A DNA stretch of 64,000 nucleotides from Sphingobacterium sp. JB170 (GCF_900163865.1 NZ_FUKU01000061.1:1-64000), one strand, 5' to 3'. Shown: positions 7,702 through 17,206, numbered from the stretch's first letter. Program-made: numbers and translations. Notes: generated by a model from the sequence alone, not told the origin.

Positions 7702-10230
7702 TTAACTGATCAATGGATCGGTGTAGCTTTCTTTTCCCGTTTCTACACGACCAGCAAAACGCTGCCGGTAGGGCCCTTCAGCTGCTGTGGTAATAGCAAA
7801 ATCATACCATCCGTGAGACCCTTGAAGTTTGATCACTACTTTTTGAGATTCTCCAGCCGGGATTGTCTTAGTATCCAAAAGGCCTGTGTCGTAACTCAAG
7901 TCCGCGAGTGTTATACTTACCTCATGAGACGTGTTGTTCGTTAATAACACTTCTAGATTTCCAGTTGCACCTTTGGTGAGTGATTTTCGCTCGATACGGG
8001 GACTTACAGTAAGTCCGGGATCATTTGAATCACCGGAAAATTCACGATAAAACCCGTTCGGTCCATGAACGTGCAGCTTATAGCTATTGTTCTTAAATGC
8101 CTTAAGTGGCCATTGATAGTTTAGCTCTTCTCCCGCAGTTACTGCAAAAGACCAGTTACGGCAAACTTCGGAGTTACCCGCCTCATCCGTATAGGAATCC
8201 GGCGCATATACTGTGTATGGAGACCCCGCGGCATTATCGCCGAAAAGTGAATTGTCAGCCGCAAACTTGATGGTAAATATGTTTTGATCTTTTTGCAGGA
8301 CTCCGTCAGTTCGAAGCTCATAGGGAAGCGAGCATGACGGTCTTTTTCCAGATTCCTGTTGCGACATTAGTTCCTTGAAAGATCCCGAGCGTTTTGCCTG
8401 TTCAATTTGATCGCTGTCGATCATCTTAAAGTTGCCGGGGTCGTCCTTAAACTTAGCACTGAATATTGTCTGAATAAAAGCATCTCGATCAATGAATTCT
8501 ATTGTTTTTTCTTGTTTGTCAAACGGTGTGAATGCTGAGGTTAAGTTTCCACAAATTGTGCGGCGCCATGCGCTGATATTGTCAAGGTGAATATTTTTAT
8601 TGTATTTCTTGTTTACAAAATGTTCGAGAAATTGTAGCGTGGAGGTGTGATCGAACACCTGTGAACAGACCTTCCCCCCGCGGCTCCAAGGAGAAGCAAT
8701 AATCATGGGAACGCGAAATCCAAGACCGACGGGGGCTTCGCGTGCCTGTTTTTCTGGTACCCCTTGTGCCACTTCGCTTGCCAGGCGTACATATTCAACT
8801 TCCGTGTCGATCGAAGGGGACACTTTTCCAGTTTCGGGTTTGTTTTTATCAGGTATCGAAAAAGGTGGGATATGGTCGAAGTACCCGTCGTTCTCGTCGT
8901 AGGTTACAATGACGATCGTTTTCTTCCAAACTTCGGGGTTTTGCGTTAAGATATCCATCACTTGGGAGACATACCACGCGCCATACCACGGTGCACTCGG
9001 GTGATCGGAAAAGTTTTGGGGACCAGCCATCCACGATACTGTTGGTAGTGATCCATTTTCAACATCGGCGCGGAACTGGTGAAACAAGTCGCCTTTTGGT
9101 ATAGCGAGCTCGCGGTCCACTCCACCGTCTTTGTAGGCAAGTTTATCGAGCGTGCGGTAGTTAGGATCCGCTTGATTGGTGACAAAGGCACGTTGATGTA
9201 AATTTTTTTCCGAGGGAAGTAAATTTTCAAAATTTTTCCTATTCCATTTCTTCAACTGCCCCGTAGCATCGTCCAATGCTTTTTGTTTGTTACGGATATC
9301 CGCTTGTACTTTTTGTGCACGCTCTTCGCTCGATGGGCTCTCTTGCTGCAGCGTATTTATTTCTCCAGGTAGTGTGTTTACCCGTTTCTGAAGACTTTCG
9401 ATATAGCGGTTTTGGAACTTCACATTGTATGGGGCGAAAAACTCCAATAGATTGCATCCGAAGTTACTCAGCCAGGAACGTTCTTCGCCCGAAAACCCGC
9501 CGTTCGCACTGAGTTCGTTTTGATAGAAGCTCCAAGAGATGCCGTTCTGTTCTAATAATTCAGGAAAGGTTTTCCAGGTGTGCTTGCCGTATGAATAATC
9601 TTCATTCCGAATGTTTGCTTTTTGTAGATCGTTTTCGATATTGGTGATCTTTCCGGTCCAGAAGAAAGACCTGTTTGGCGTGGTACTAGTCATCGCCGAG
9701 CAAAAGTTTTGGTCGCATACCGTGAACGCATCAGCTAGAGCGAAATTGAATGGTAAATCATCTCGTGTATAGTGACCCAATGTGAGGGGCATGGCAGCGT
9801 ATTTGGCGTGACGTGATTTTTTTGCAGGCAGCCACTTATCATATTTCCCTTGGTTAAAGGCGTCGACCTGACTTGCCCTAGAATGCGGGAGATCGCCAGT
9901 CCATGTACTTTTACTGTTTTTGATGTTTAAGCGAAACGGAGCGTAAGTTCTACCCATCCCATCGGTTTGAAACCAAACCGGTTTTTTATTAGGTAGGACC
10001 ACTGCGCGCGGATCATTAAAACCGCGAACACCCGAAAGGCTCCCGAGGGCATGATCGAATGAACGATTCTCCTGCATTAAAATAACGATATGCTCTGCGT
10101 CAAGATAAGTGCTGCCTGGTGCGGGGTTTATAGCCATAGCTTTTTGGATGGCCGTAGGCATCACATTGATTAAGCCTGTGCTTCCGGAAAGTAATATTGC
10201 TTTCCGAAGAAATTCTCTTCTGGTATCCAT
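7702..10230 (-). CDS. plcN: Phosphocholine-specific phospholipase C, Tat-exported
   Basis: An 842-residue enzyme that should hydrolyse phosphatidylcholine (and perhaps sphingomyelin) to diacylglycerol and phosphocholine. It starts MDTRREFLRKA, a twin-arginine signal, with cleavage near residue 33. The phosphoesterase domain (about 43-590) shows EHIVILMQENRSFDH, the TTPNRSFFWTG segment holding the presumed nucleophile Thr, and IVTYDENDGYFDH with metal or catalytic acids. The last 180 residues contain two beta-rich repeats of the DUF756 type found at the end of this family. An insertion of about 50 residues near 290-340 is rich in Glu, Gln and Lys and probably helical. The symbol is by family resemblance to the non-haemolytic and haemolytic types, which cannot be told apart here. 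Confidence 0.9.
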   Translation of the reverse strand: MDTRREFLRKAILLSGSTGLINVMPTAIQKAMAINPAPGSTYLDAEHIVILMQENRSFDHALGSLSGVRGFNDPRAVVLPNKKPVWFQTDGMGRTYAPFRLNIKNSKSTWTGDLPHSRASQVDAFNQGKYDKWLPAKKSRHAKYAAMPLTLGHYTRDDLPFNFALADAFTVCDQNFCSAMTSTTPNRSFFWTGKITNIENDLQKANIRNEDYSYGKHTWKTFPELLEQNGISWSFYQNELSANGGFSGEERSWLSNFGCNLLEFFAPYNVKFQNRYIESLQKRVNTLPGEINTLQQESPSSEERAQKVQADIRNKQKALDDATGQLKKWNRKNFENLLPSEKNLHQRAFVTNQADPNYRTLDKLAYKDGGVDRELAIPKGDLFHQFRADVENGSLPTVSWMAGPQNFSDHPSAPWYGAWYVSQVMDILTQNPEVWKKTIVIVTYDENDGYFDHIPPFSIPDKNKPETGKVSPSIDTEVEYVRLASEVAQGVPEKQAREAPVGLGFRVPMIIASPWSRGGKVCSQVFDHTSTLQFLEHFVNKKYNKNIHLDNISAWRRTICGNLTSAFTPFDKQEKTIEFIDRDAFIQTIFSAKFKDDPGNFKMIDSDQIEQAKRSGSFKELMSQQESGKRPSCSLPYELRTDGVLQKDQNIFTIKFAADNSLFGDNAAGSPYTVYAPDSYTDEAGNSEVCRNWSFAVTAGEELNYQWPLKAFKNNSYKLHVHGPNGFYREFSGDSNDPGLTVSPRIERKSLTKGATGNLEVLLTNNTSHEVSITLADLSYDTGLLDTKTIPAGESQKVVIKLQGSHGWYDFAITTAAEGPYRQRFAGRVETGKESYTDPLIS

Positions 10231-10677
10231 TTATATTCAGTGTAGGTTTATAGTCTAAATTTAAGATATTCAGATTCCTTTGCCTAAGCAATTTAGTGAT
10301 TAATAGCTTAAGTGACAGAATTGTTACGATTGAAAAATGCGGTTACTGATGACTATTTCAGACTGTCTTTTTTGGAATTATTGATGAGTAGATGAGCCAT
10401 TGGGATAGTTCATATTTGTTTCTTATGAAGGTGACGAATTGAATTTATCGGGCGCAGCAACGCCGAAAAAAGCGCGCGTTTATGCAACGACTATAACAGC
10501 GGAATGGGTGATTGGCCGCTGGAAAGTGGGGCCTTAGAATGTTTTTTTTCAGACGTCTGCGTCGAGCAGCTCGTTGATGGGATTAATATACTGCCCTAAT
10601 GGCGATGGAGATAAAGCCTAAAAAGTGTATCTTACGCTCCACATAACCTTCATAAATCAAAATTCTAATTGTTGCAT
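10231..10677. other. Intergenic region between divergent phospholipase C and GH43 genes
   Basis: This region holds no convincing gene. A plus-strand stop-to-stop frame at 10435-10599 (54 codons, containing GDWPLESGALECFF and VEQLVDGINILP) reads like protein but has no good start and no family that I recognise. It may be a remnant. Promoters for both flanking genes must lie here; no clear box was identified. Confidence 0.4.
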
Positions 10678-12216
10678 ATGACACTTAACGTTAAATCTCT
10701 TTTTTTATTTCTTTTTATATTAATGGTTACTCCGTTGCCGCTTTTAAGAGCGCAACAGACCGCGCATATACCTGGTGATTTTGCAGACCCTTCGGTTATA
10801 GCGGCGGGCGGAAAATATTATAGCATTGGCACTTCGAGCGAATGGGCACCGCATTTCCCAATTTATAGTTCGGACGACTTGAATGAATGGACTCAAGAAG
10901 GATTTTTATTTGAGAAGGCCCCCGAGTGGACGGGATCATCCTTTTGGGCGCCCGAATACTTTTATCATCGGGGGCTGTATTATGTTTATTATTCCGCCAA
11001 ACGTAAAGCCGATGGAGTATCCTGTATCGGTGTTGCAACCTCGAAATATCCCGATCGTGGATTTGTGGATCACGGGATTGTTGTTGCCCACGGCTCCGAG
11101 AGTATTGATGCCTATGTAGTTAAGCAAGGTGAAGAATTGTATATGACCTGGAAAGCATATGGTTTAGACGATCGTCCGATCGAGATATTGGCTAGTATAA
11201 TGGCACCCGATGGGATGTCACTTGTTGGGCAGCCATTTACCCTATTAAAAGATACTCAAGGTGTGGGTATTGAGGGGCAAAGCTTCGTGAAAAAGGACGG
11301 CTACTACTATCTTTTTTATTCACTAGGTGCATGTTGTGGCTCCGGTTGCGACTACCGCGTACAAGCGGCACGTAGCAAAGCAATCGAAGGACCTTATGCG
11401 CAAATCGGAGAAGCTGTTCTTCTGGGTGAAAACCAGCGATGGAAATGCATGGGGCACGGTACGTTCGTTCACAATGTCCAAGGGAAGGATTACTATTTAT
11501 TTCACGGCTATAATAAAACGAGCCAAATAAATACCGGACGTCAGGGTTTGTTAGCGGAGCTAGTTTGGTCCGACACAGGTGTACCTGCGTTTGAATTTAT
11601 CGCACCCGAAGCGCCACGTACTCGCAAGTTTGAGGTCGATTTCCGTGCGCCAGATTCGCACGAGTTGTTATGGCAAACTGATTTCAAATATTCATCATCC
11701 CAGCTTAATAGGAGCGAAGAAGGGCTGGTGGTTAAGGCTGAAATAGGAAGTGAAAATAAAGTAGGTGCCGCATTGACGCTACGTCCTAGCGCGGCAACAT
11801 ACAGTTTTAGTACCCAGATCGATTTAAATGCCTCGCCGGTGGAGGTGTTGAAAGGCCTTGTTATTTATGGCGATCACATTAACGCCATTGGCGTCGGTGT
11901 TCAGGGGGACAAAACAATCTTATGGCGCGTGCACCAAGGGAATTATGAGGTGCTTGGGGAAGTGTCTCTTGAAAATTCGCCGAGTACCGCAATGCTAAAG
12001 ATCGAGGTTAGGCCCGACAATATTTGCGCAGCGTTTGTGCGCTATACGGAAGACGATGAGTGGCGAGAGATCGCGGCCGTCGAGCCGTCCGATTTTTCCT
12101 TAGCCGGGCTTGCCCCGTGGGATAGAAGCCCGCGTTTTGGTCTGCACCTACAAGCCAGCAATGGTGCACAGGGACGTTATTTAAAATTTGCATATCAAGA
12201 AGAAGCGACAAATTAG
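10678..12216 (+). CDS. Glycoside hydrolase family 43, secreted
   Basis: A 512-residue exported enzyme. Signal peptide about residues 1-25 (LLRAQQ). The five-bladed propeller covers about 30-320 and carries the three GH43 acidic residues: D37 in DFADPS (general base), D144 in ESIDAYV (pKa modulator) and E199 in GIEGQS (general acid). A C-terminal beta-sandwich (about 335-510) fits a concanavalin-like module that follows many GH43 enzymes. Activity is probably on alpha-L-arabinofuranosyl, beta-xylosyl or galactosyl linkages; the subfamily cannot be fixed. Start chosen at ATG 10678; two in-frame TTG codons just upstream are less likely. A Cys cluster (ACCGSGC, about 219-225) is unusual and may form disulphides. 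Confidence 0.88.
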   Translation: MTLNVKSLFLFLFILMVTPLPLLRAQQTAHIPGDFADPSVIAAGGKYYSIGTSSEWAPHFPIYSSDDLNEWTQEGFLFEKAPEWTGSSFWAPEYFYHRGLYYVYYSAKRKADGVSCIGVATSKYPDRGFVDHGIVVAHGSESIDAYVVKQGEELYMTWKAYGLDDRPIEILASIMAPDGMSLVGQPFTLLKDTQGVGIEGQSFVKKDGYYYLFYSLGACCGSGCDYRVQAARSKAIEGPYAQIGEAVLLGENQRWKCMGHGTFVHNVQGKDYYLFHGYNKTSQINTGRQGLLAELVWSDTGVPAFEFIAPEAPRTRKFEVDFRAPDSHELLWQTDFKYSSSQLNRSEEGLVVKAEIGSENKVGAALTLRPSAATYSFSTQIDLNASPVEVLKGLVIYGDHINAIGVGVQGDKTILWRVHQGNYEVLGEVSLENSPSTAMLKIEVRPDNICAAFVRYTEDDEWREIAAVEPSDFSLAGLAPWDRSPRFGLHLQASNGAQGRYLKFAYQEEATN

Positions 12217-12270
12217 CATTGTAAGCGTGTACTAGATATCGGGAATCGCAGGCGGGGTGGCCATTAAACT

Positions 12271-12312
12271 AGATTTATCTAGCACACAGTAATTCCTGTG
12301 GTAGATAAATCT
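12271..12312. terminator. Bidirectional hairpin between convergent GH43 and DUF1593 genes
   Basis: Arms AGATTTATCTA (12271-12281) and TAGATAAATCT (12302-12312) are perfectly complementary. An inner stem, CACAG (12285-12289) with CTGTG (12296-12300), makes a long two-part hairpin. It sits between two genes that end towards each other, the expected place for a shared terminator. Confidence 0.65.
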
Positions 12313-12360
12313 GTATGCGCGAGCCTTGGGTAATCATTTTACGCTTTTGGAGATGTTAAT

Positions 12361-13656
12361 TTATCGGGATGGTTCCCCTAGCCAGTGCCAGCGTGCAGCC
12401 CAGTCGGACAGGTATTCTGCGCGGTGTACCGATAGAGTCTTAGCTCCTTGTTGCCCTTCTAAAAAATAGCGCGAATCTGTCCTGTCGCTGTACCAATTAC
12501 CGCCCAACGGATAGTCATCTTTGTTTGGAGTTGCAGGCCACGGTGCGGTGCTTACAAATTCACCTTCGAGACCGTCGAGTTCGGCGATGTCGCTTAGCGT
12601 TCGGTACCGAAATGTTCCTGCCTTTTTCGGGCTGTAACGTACGGCATAGATTCCTTCCTTGATATAGAACCCTGGAAAAGTGTCGCCTTCAATAGCGACT
12701 TCAAAACAAGCGCTATCCGATGGTATCACCTTTGTTGGTCCTTTGAATTGCCATTCAACCACGCCGTATGTGGGGACGGTATCCGTACCGGTAGACCCCT
12801 GATTAAAAATGTGTTTTGAGCTGTAACTAACAAGGGTGTGCCGTCCGCCCCAGCTTGGTTTTGTCGGATCTTCGGGTTGCCCATGTAGCAGGTAGCCTAG
12901 CGACGGGGTATCGCCCATTTTGATTTGTCCATCGTAATAATTAAAGAAATCTGCACCCATATGACCGTGACCTTTGATGTGATTTTTATAATAGTTTTCC
13001 TGACTCAACGGGCCACCGGTATTTGCCTCCTCCATAAACCAACCACGATACGTTGCATTTGATTCAACGAACCAGAGGTCCGCGTGGTGAGTGGCGATAT
13101 AGTCATAGGAGTTGACGCTCCATTTCTTATTGGGACCGCCGATCCAGAAAACGCGCAAGTAGTTCTTAATTTCCGGTTCATCATGCAGAGCCTGCGCTAA
13201 ATCTTCAAGCCCACCCCATACGAGCATCCAGAGCGGCCCTTTGTCTGTTTGTTTTGCTCGTGAAATAATCCACTTGGAGCCCTCGGTTGATACGGAATAA
13301 CCCTTGTAGGGAGCTATGTCTATAACGCCTTGCTTAGTCACTGCGCGTAAATGTTCTGGGGAAGCAAGTTTATCGTTGTGTTTTTTTAATTGAGGATAGT
13401 CTTTTTCATATATATCAATCATACGAAGTATTTCTTGCTTTCGGCCATTACCATAGGGCGAGGAGAGAATTCCTTCGATTTCTACCTTGTCCGAATACAT
13501 CATCAAGTGGATCAAAGATTGATTATCGTCTGGATCCGTACCGCCAATGTCAGTACTCACAATAACACGAGGTCTTTGCGACTTACCAGCTGGATCGGTG
13601 CAGGAAGTTATTGTTGGCAATGCGATAAGCAGTAGATATAGAAAAGGTCGATACAT
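12361..13656 (-). CDS. DUF1593 nucleoside-hydrolase-like lipoprotein
   Basis: A 431-residue exported protein. Start chosen at MYRPFLYLLL (13656), directly before a signal peptide ending PTITSC; an upstream in-frame Met (13704) would add a non-typical 16-residue lead. The domain opens RVIVSTDIGGTDPDDNQSL, the Asp-rich motif that binds Ca2+ in nucleoside hydrolases, here in the DUF1593 variety. A beta-sandwich follows at the C-terminus. Relatives occur in polysaccharide-degradation loci and one is annotated as cellulose-binding (Sde182). Whether it cleaves an N-glycosidic or other bond is unknown. Confidence 0.8.
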   Translation of the reverse strand: MYRPFLYLLLIALPTITSCTDPAGKSQRPRVIVSTDIGGTDPDDNQSLIHLMMYSDKVEIEGILSSPYGNGRKQEILRMIDIYEKDYPQLKKHNDKLASPEHLRAVTKQGVIDIAPYKGYSVSTEGSKWIISRAKQTDKGPLWMLVWGGLEDLAQALHDEPEIKNYLRVFWIGGPNKKWSVNSYDYIATHHADLWFVESNATYRGWFMEEANTGGPLSQENYYKNHIKGHGHMGADFFNYYDGQIKMGDTPSLGYLLHGQPEDPTKPSWGGRHTLVSYSSKHIFNQGSTGTDTVPTYGVVEWQFKGPTKVIPSDSACFEVAIEGDTFPGFYIKEGIYAVRYSPKKAGTFRYRTLSDIAELDGLEGEFVSTAPWPATPNKDDYPLGGNWYSDRTDSRYFLEGQQGAKTLSVHRAEYLSDWAARWHWLGEPSR

Positions 13657-13802
13657 ATTGGTAGTTAATTGTCTTGGTACTAAGTTAAAATATATTTGCA
13701 ACATTTGTACGTTGGGTTTAAATTCGAGGTGGAATCATCGGACGATTTTTTATATTTTACCTCTTATATACTACGTTTCTAACTCTTCCAATTTTAATTG
13801 CC

Positions 13803-14033
13803 ATGGCAGTTGCTTTTTACGATCAGTATATGGTACTATCAATCGTGCAAATGATTGGGTGTTTGACTGTGATAGCGTCATTGTTGAGTAAGTATGTGTA
13901 TTTCCCGAGAAGCTTGCCAATACCTGACGCCATTCTGTTTCTTCTGGGCGTAATCTTTGTTCCGTCTGTGCTCGTGTTTATTCTGTATTTTTATGTTAAA
14001 TCACGAGGGAATCTTAAAGCAATATTGAAATGA
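13803..14033 (+). CDS. Small membrane protein coupled to an ABC ATPase; start uncertain
   Basis: The first ATG gives 76 residues with two strong membrane segments (about 8-28 and 42-66) and a basic C-terminus (KSRGNLKAILK). The same frame is open further upstream to 13722. It would add IIGRFFIFYLLYTTFLTLPILIA, another clear membrane segment, but this part has no ATG, GTG or TTG; only ATC/ATT codons are available (13734, 13737). Either a rare start is used, the start codon has been lost, or this is the stump of a longer permease. The stop overlaps the next gene's ATG (ATGA), so it probably partners the ATPase. Confidence 0.55.
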   Translation: MAVAFYDQYMVLSIVQMIGCLTVIASLLSKYVYFPRSLPIPDAILFLLGVIFVPSVLVFILYFYVKSRGNLKAILK

Positions 14034-14710
14034 TTTTAATTCGGAACTTGTCGAAAGGCTATGGTGCAAAACGAGTCTTGAAAGACATTAATTTCACCTT
14101 CAATCGGGGGGAAGTTCATGGGATTGTCGGGAACAATGGCGCAGGTAAATCTACCTTTTTTAAATGTATTGCGGGCATTGAGAACTTTGAAGGCAGTGTC
14201 GAGTCGGAATTTAACAGTATTAAAGATCACATGGGTTTTCTGAGTACTGATCCTTATTTATTTTCGAAAATTACAGCCGAAGATACTCTTCGGCTGCTTT
14301 GTCACGCTAGAAAAGTTAATGAAACCAATTTTTCTGGAAAAAACATCTTCGATCTACCGCTTCAGGAATATGCTGTGAACTATTCGACAGGCATGCGGAA
14401 AAAACTAACGATAACCGGCATCCTTTTGCAAAAGAATGATTATTTTATTTTTGACGAACCTTTCAATGGACTTGATCTTCAGAGCAATATTATTGTGACA
14501 GGTGTAATTCACAGGCTCAAGGACCTCAACAAGATCGTGCTTATTAGTTCTCATATTTTTTCGACGCTAAAAGATTGCTGTGATGAAATTCATTTGTTAG
14601 ACAATGGTTCGGTATTAAAAAGTGTTGGTAAAGCGGGTTTTGATGCTGTCGAGCAGGGGATGAAAGAATTGACGCTGGGTGATAGGATTGCGATGCTTGG
14701 TCTGGAATGA
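14030..14710 (+). CDS. ABC transporter ATP-binding protein
   Basis: A 226-residue ATPase with Walker A GNNGAGKST (34-42), a signature of YSTGM type (118-122, a Thr in the position where SGG is usual), Walker B YFIFDEP (138-144) and switch His H175 (ISSH). The N- and C-terminal lengths fit a single-domain ABC exporter subunit. It is translationally coupled to the small membrane protein before it (ATGA overlap). No conventional permease of 250 or more residues follows. Its membrane partner is therefore either the small upstream protein or encoded elsewhere. Substrate unknown. Confidence 0.88.
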   Translation: MILIRNLSKGYGAKRVLKDINFTFNRGEVHGIVGNNGAGKSTFFKCIAGIENFEGSVESEFNSIKDHMGFLSTDPYLFSKITAEDTLRLLCHARKVNETNFSGKNIFDLPLQEYAVNYSTGMRKKLTITGILLQKNDYFIFDEPFNGLDLQSNIIVTGVIHRLKDLNKIVLISSHIFSTLKDCCDEIHLLDNGSVLKSVGKAGFDAVEQGMKELTLGDRIAMLGLE

Positions 14711-14853
14711 TGAAGCAAATTTGTGTTCGTAACACGTAGCCTTCTGTTTCAACGATTTGATGAAATTATTAATCAAAACATGACAGTATCACTGGAAACA
14801 ATTAGGCAATCAAAAAAATAATACCTAATTTAAAATTAATTAAACTATTGCTT

Positions 14854-15936
14854 ATGAAATCTATTGCACTAAGTTGTATACTGACACTATTTGTTTGTAG
14901 TGCTTTTTCGCAGACACCACTAAGAGTCGCTGTTGCTGGATTAAGCCACGGACATGTTGACTGGATATTTAATCGCGCGGAAAAAAGTGATATTGAATTG
15001 GTTGGGATCTTCGAGGAGAACCCCGATTTGGTCGAGCGGTATGCCAAACGCTATAATATTGACAAGTCACTTTTCTTTTCCACGCTCGAGGATATGTTAA
15101 AGGAGGTAAAACCTGACGCTGTATCGGCCTTTGGGGCGATCAGCGATCATGTCACCGTGGTGCGTGCCTGTGCGCCTCGAAAAGTCCACGTGATGGTGGA
15201 AAAACCCTTGGCAACAACGCTTGCCGATGCAAAGGAAATCGAAGTATTAGCGAATAAAAATAACATTCATGTTTTGACAAATTTTGAAACATCGTGGTAC
15301 CAAAGCAATCAACAAGTAAAAAGCATGCTTGAGGACGGTCAGTTGGGTGATCTTCGAAGAGTTGTCGTTAATGACGGCCATGAGGGGCCTAAAGAGATTG
15401 GCGTGAGCGATGAGTTTTTTGACATTCTTACCGACCCCCAAAAGAATGGAGCCGGTGCCCTAGTAGACTTTGGATGTTATGGTGCGAATTTAATGACTTG
15501 GTTGATGAAAGGCGAGAGGCCAATCTCGGTAACAGCGGTTGTACATCAGAACAAGCCCCATATTTATAAAAACGTGGACGACGAGGCGACCATTATTCTG
15601 CAATATCCCCGGGCGCAGTGCGTCATTCAGGCATCTTGGAACTGGCCTTTTTCGAGAAAGGATATGGAAGTTTATGGTACCAAAGGGTACGCCATTGCGG
15701 AGGATGCGACCACTCTCGCTACGCGTTTGAAGCACGGAAGCGAGCGGCAAACAATTGAGCTTGCTGCGCGCCCGGCGCCGTTTGATGACCCCTTTTCGGT
15801 TTTAAATGCGGTCGTCAAAGGTACATTGGTGTTAGAGGAAAACGACCTTTACGGCCTGCGAGTCAATGTTGCTACAGTTGAAATTCTTGAAGCGGCAATC
15901 CGTTCGGCAGAAAAATCGAAAACGGTGATCCTTTAG
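14854..15936 (+). CDS. Gfo/Idh/MocA family oxidoreductase with signal peptide
   Basis: A 361-residue protein. The first 20 residues (MKSIALSCILTLFVCSAFSQ) form a Sec signal peptide, so the enzyme is exported. A Rossmann-type N-terminal domain then starts LRVAVAGLSHGHVDW, with the glycine-rich loop in a variant form, and carries the family EKP motif at 116-118 (MVEKPLATT). The C-terminal alpha/beta domain covers about 145-355. The family oxidises or reduces sugars with NAD(P); exported members in Bacteroidota often lie by glycan loci. It stands upstream of the mannan cluster but is separated from it by DUF202 and the convergent GntR gene. Start chosen at ATG 14854. Confidence 0.85.
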   Translation: MKSIALSCILTLFVCSAFSQTPLRVAVAGLSHGHVDWIFNRAEKSDIELVGIFEENPDLVERYAKRYNIDKSLFFSTLEDMLKEVKPDAVSAFGAISDHVTVVRACAPRKVHVMVEKPLATTLADAKEIEVLANKNNIHVLTNFETSWYQSNQQVKSMLEDGQLGDLRRVVVNDGHEGPKEIGVSDEFFDILTDPQKNGAGALVDFGCYGANLMTWLMKGERPISVTAVVHQNKPHIYKNVDDEATIILQYPRAQCVIQASWNWPFSRKDMEVYGTKGYAIAEDATTLATRLKHGSERQTIELAARPAPFDDPFSVLNAVVKGTLVLEENDLYGLRVNVATVEILEAAIRSAEKSKTVIL

Positions 15937-15992
15937 TACATAGTGGAGCGGGAGGGTTGTAGCTTGCTGTTAATTTTTGAAATAAAAAATCG

Positions 15993-16361
15993 ATGAACGA
16001 AAATAGAACGAATGACCACCTGGCAAATGAACGGACATTTCTTGCCTGGGTCAGAACGAGTATTGCGGTGATGGGGTTTGGCTTTGTCGTCGTGAAATTC
16101 TCTATATTCCTCACGCAGATCAAGATGATGTTGGATACGGAGATTCGATGGCAGTCCGGCCGCCAGTCCGAAACGATCGGTATGTTTTTGATCGCTGCCG
16201 GCGCACTGTTAACCTTAATGGCATATCTGACGTATATCAGAACCAAACGGCAAATCATCACGGGTGGTTATGCTGGTTCCAATCCATTAATTTTGTTCGC
16301 CGTGATCGCAACGCTTATCACCAGCGCATTTCTCATTGATTATGTGCTAAGTACTATATAG
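15993..16361 (+). CDS. DUF202 (YidH-like) membrane protein
   Basis: A 122-residue protein beginning with the family signature 'NDHLANERTFLAWVRTSIAVMGFGFVV' and three membrane segments (about 27-45, 62-84 and 97-118). DUF202 proteins are small inner-membrane proteins, and no function is established. It is separated by 56 bp from the oxidoreductase gene and converges with the GntR gene downstream. Confidence 0.85.
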   Translation: MNENRTNDHLANERTFLAWVRTSIAVMGFGFVVVKFSIFLTQIKMMLDTEIRWQSGRQSETIGMFLIAAGALLTLMAYLTYIRTKRQIITGGYAGSNPLILFAVIATLITSAFLIDYVLSTI

Positions 16362-16471
16362 CCCGCCGTATACCGAATTTCCGTTAGACATTGACGGATC
16401 GTCAGACTAATTATTGCGTTCTGTGTTCAAAATTGCATTTGCCAGAAAACAGTGACACAGGCCTTTAATTA

Positions 16472-17206
16472 CTAATCTCGAGTGCTTTCAACCGTATACG
16501 TAAAGCTCTCTGCGTTGTAATATCCAAGATTAAACTCAATCGGACGGCCCCCTTGATCGTATACATGCCGCTTGCGAAAAAGTACGGGCTGGTGAGCGTC
16601 GATTTCAAGTTTTTCAGCTAAAAAGTCTCCCGCCGCGCGGGCGCCAATTTCTTCCATCGATTTATCAGCAACTACCGCGTGGGTTCGCTCAAGCATCTCA
16701 TACAGCGGCAGCTTAAAATCCTCTTCGCCCGTTAAGTTGACTCTTGGGTGGAAATAAGATACGAAATATACAAATGGACCTTCAATAGTCCCACGCAAGC
16801 GCACGAGCTTCAGAATTTTTTTATCTTTTTTTATTTCGAAGAAATTCGAAAGCTCTTGGTCAGGGGTGACCCAACTTACATGGAGCTCAAAGTTCCGGAT
16901 AGGAATCCCTCGCGCAGCCATCTCTTGGGAAAAGCTAAGCCAGTTTTTGGATTTGGTACTCAGCGAACGATTGTCATTTACCCATGTACCAACGCCCTTC
17001 TTTCGAATTAGGAGTCCTTCGTAAACCAATTTATTTATTGCCTGCCTCAACGTAGTCCTTGAAATCGCCAATCGCTTGGCTAAATTGACTTCATTGGGAA
17101 GAAGTTTGCCTTCACTATACTCAGTGGAGTCTACCATTTTTCGCAGTAATTGTTCTACTTGGATATGCAAGGGAACCGCGCTTGAATGATCTATACTTAC
17201 TTTCAT
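16472..17206 (-). CDS. GntR-family transcriptional repressor, HutC/UTRA subfamily
   Basis: A 244-residue regulator. The N-terminal winged helix (about 10-75) contains LLPNEVNLAKRLAISRTTLR and the wing GLLIRKKGVGTWV. The C-terminal UTRA effector domain (about 95-240) carries the usual patterns (IPIRNFELHVSWVTP, ILKLVRLR, PVLFRKRHVYDQGGRPIEF). UTRA domains sense small ligands, often sugars or sugar phosphates. It diverges from manA. Two copies of ATGTATATACAT lie between the genes and fit the GTMTAKAC-type core known for HutC regulators. It most likely represses manA-MFS-GH92-susCD and itself; mannose-6-phosphate or an oligosaccharide would be the guessed inducer. Confidence 0.88.
   Translation of the reverse strand: MKVSIDHSSAVPLHIQVEQLLRKMVDSTEYSEGKLLPNEVNLAKRLAISRTTLRQAINKLVYEGLLIRKKGVGTWVNDNRSLSTKSKNWLSFSQEMAARGIPIRNFELHVSWVTPDQELSNFFEIKKDKKILKLVRLRGTIEGPFVYFVSYFHPRVNLTGEEDFKLPLYEMLERTHAVVADKSMEEIGARAAGDFLAEKLEIDAHQPVLFRKRHVYDQGGRPIEFNLGYYNAESFTYTVESTRD

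Noticed and set aside
10435..10599. 54-codon plus-strand frame (GDWPLESGALECFF)
   Set aside because: No start codon, no family recognised; kept only as a note within the intergenic entry.
13547..13891. 114-codon plus-strand frame covering the start of the small membrane protein
   Set aside because: Its N-terminal half is antisense to the DUF1593 gene and its C-terminal half overlaps a better membrane frame.
16380..16420. Short TGACG-GAT-CGTCA inverted repeat between DUF202 and GntR genes as terminator
   Set aside because: Only a 5-bp stem and no U-run; too weak to list as a terminator.
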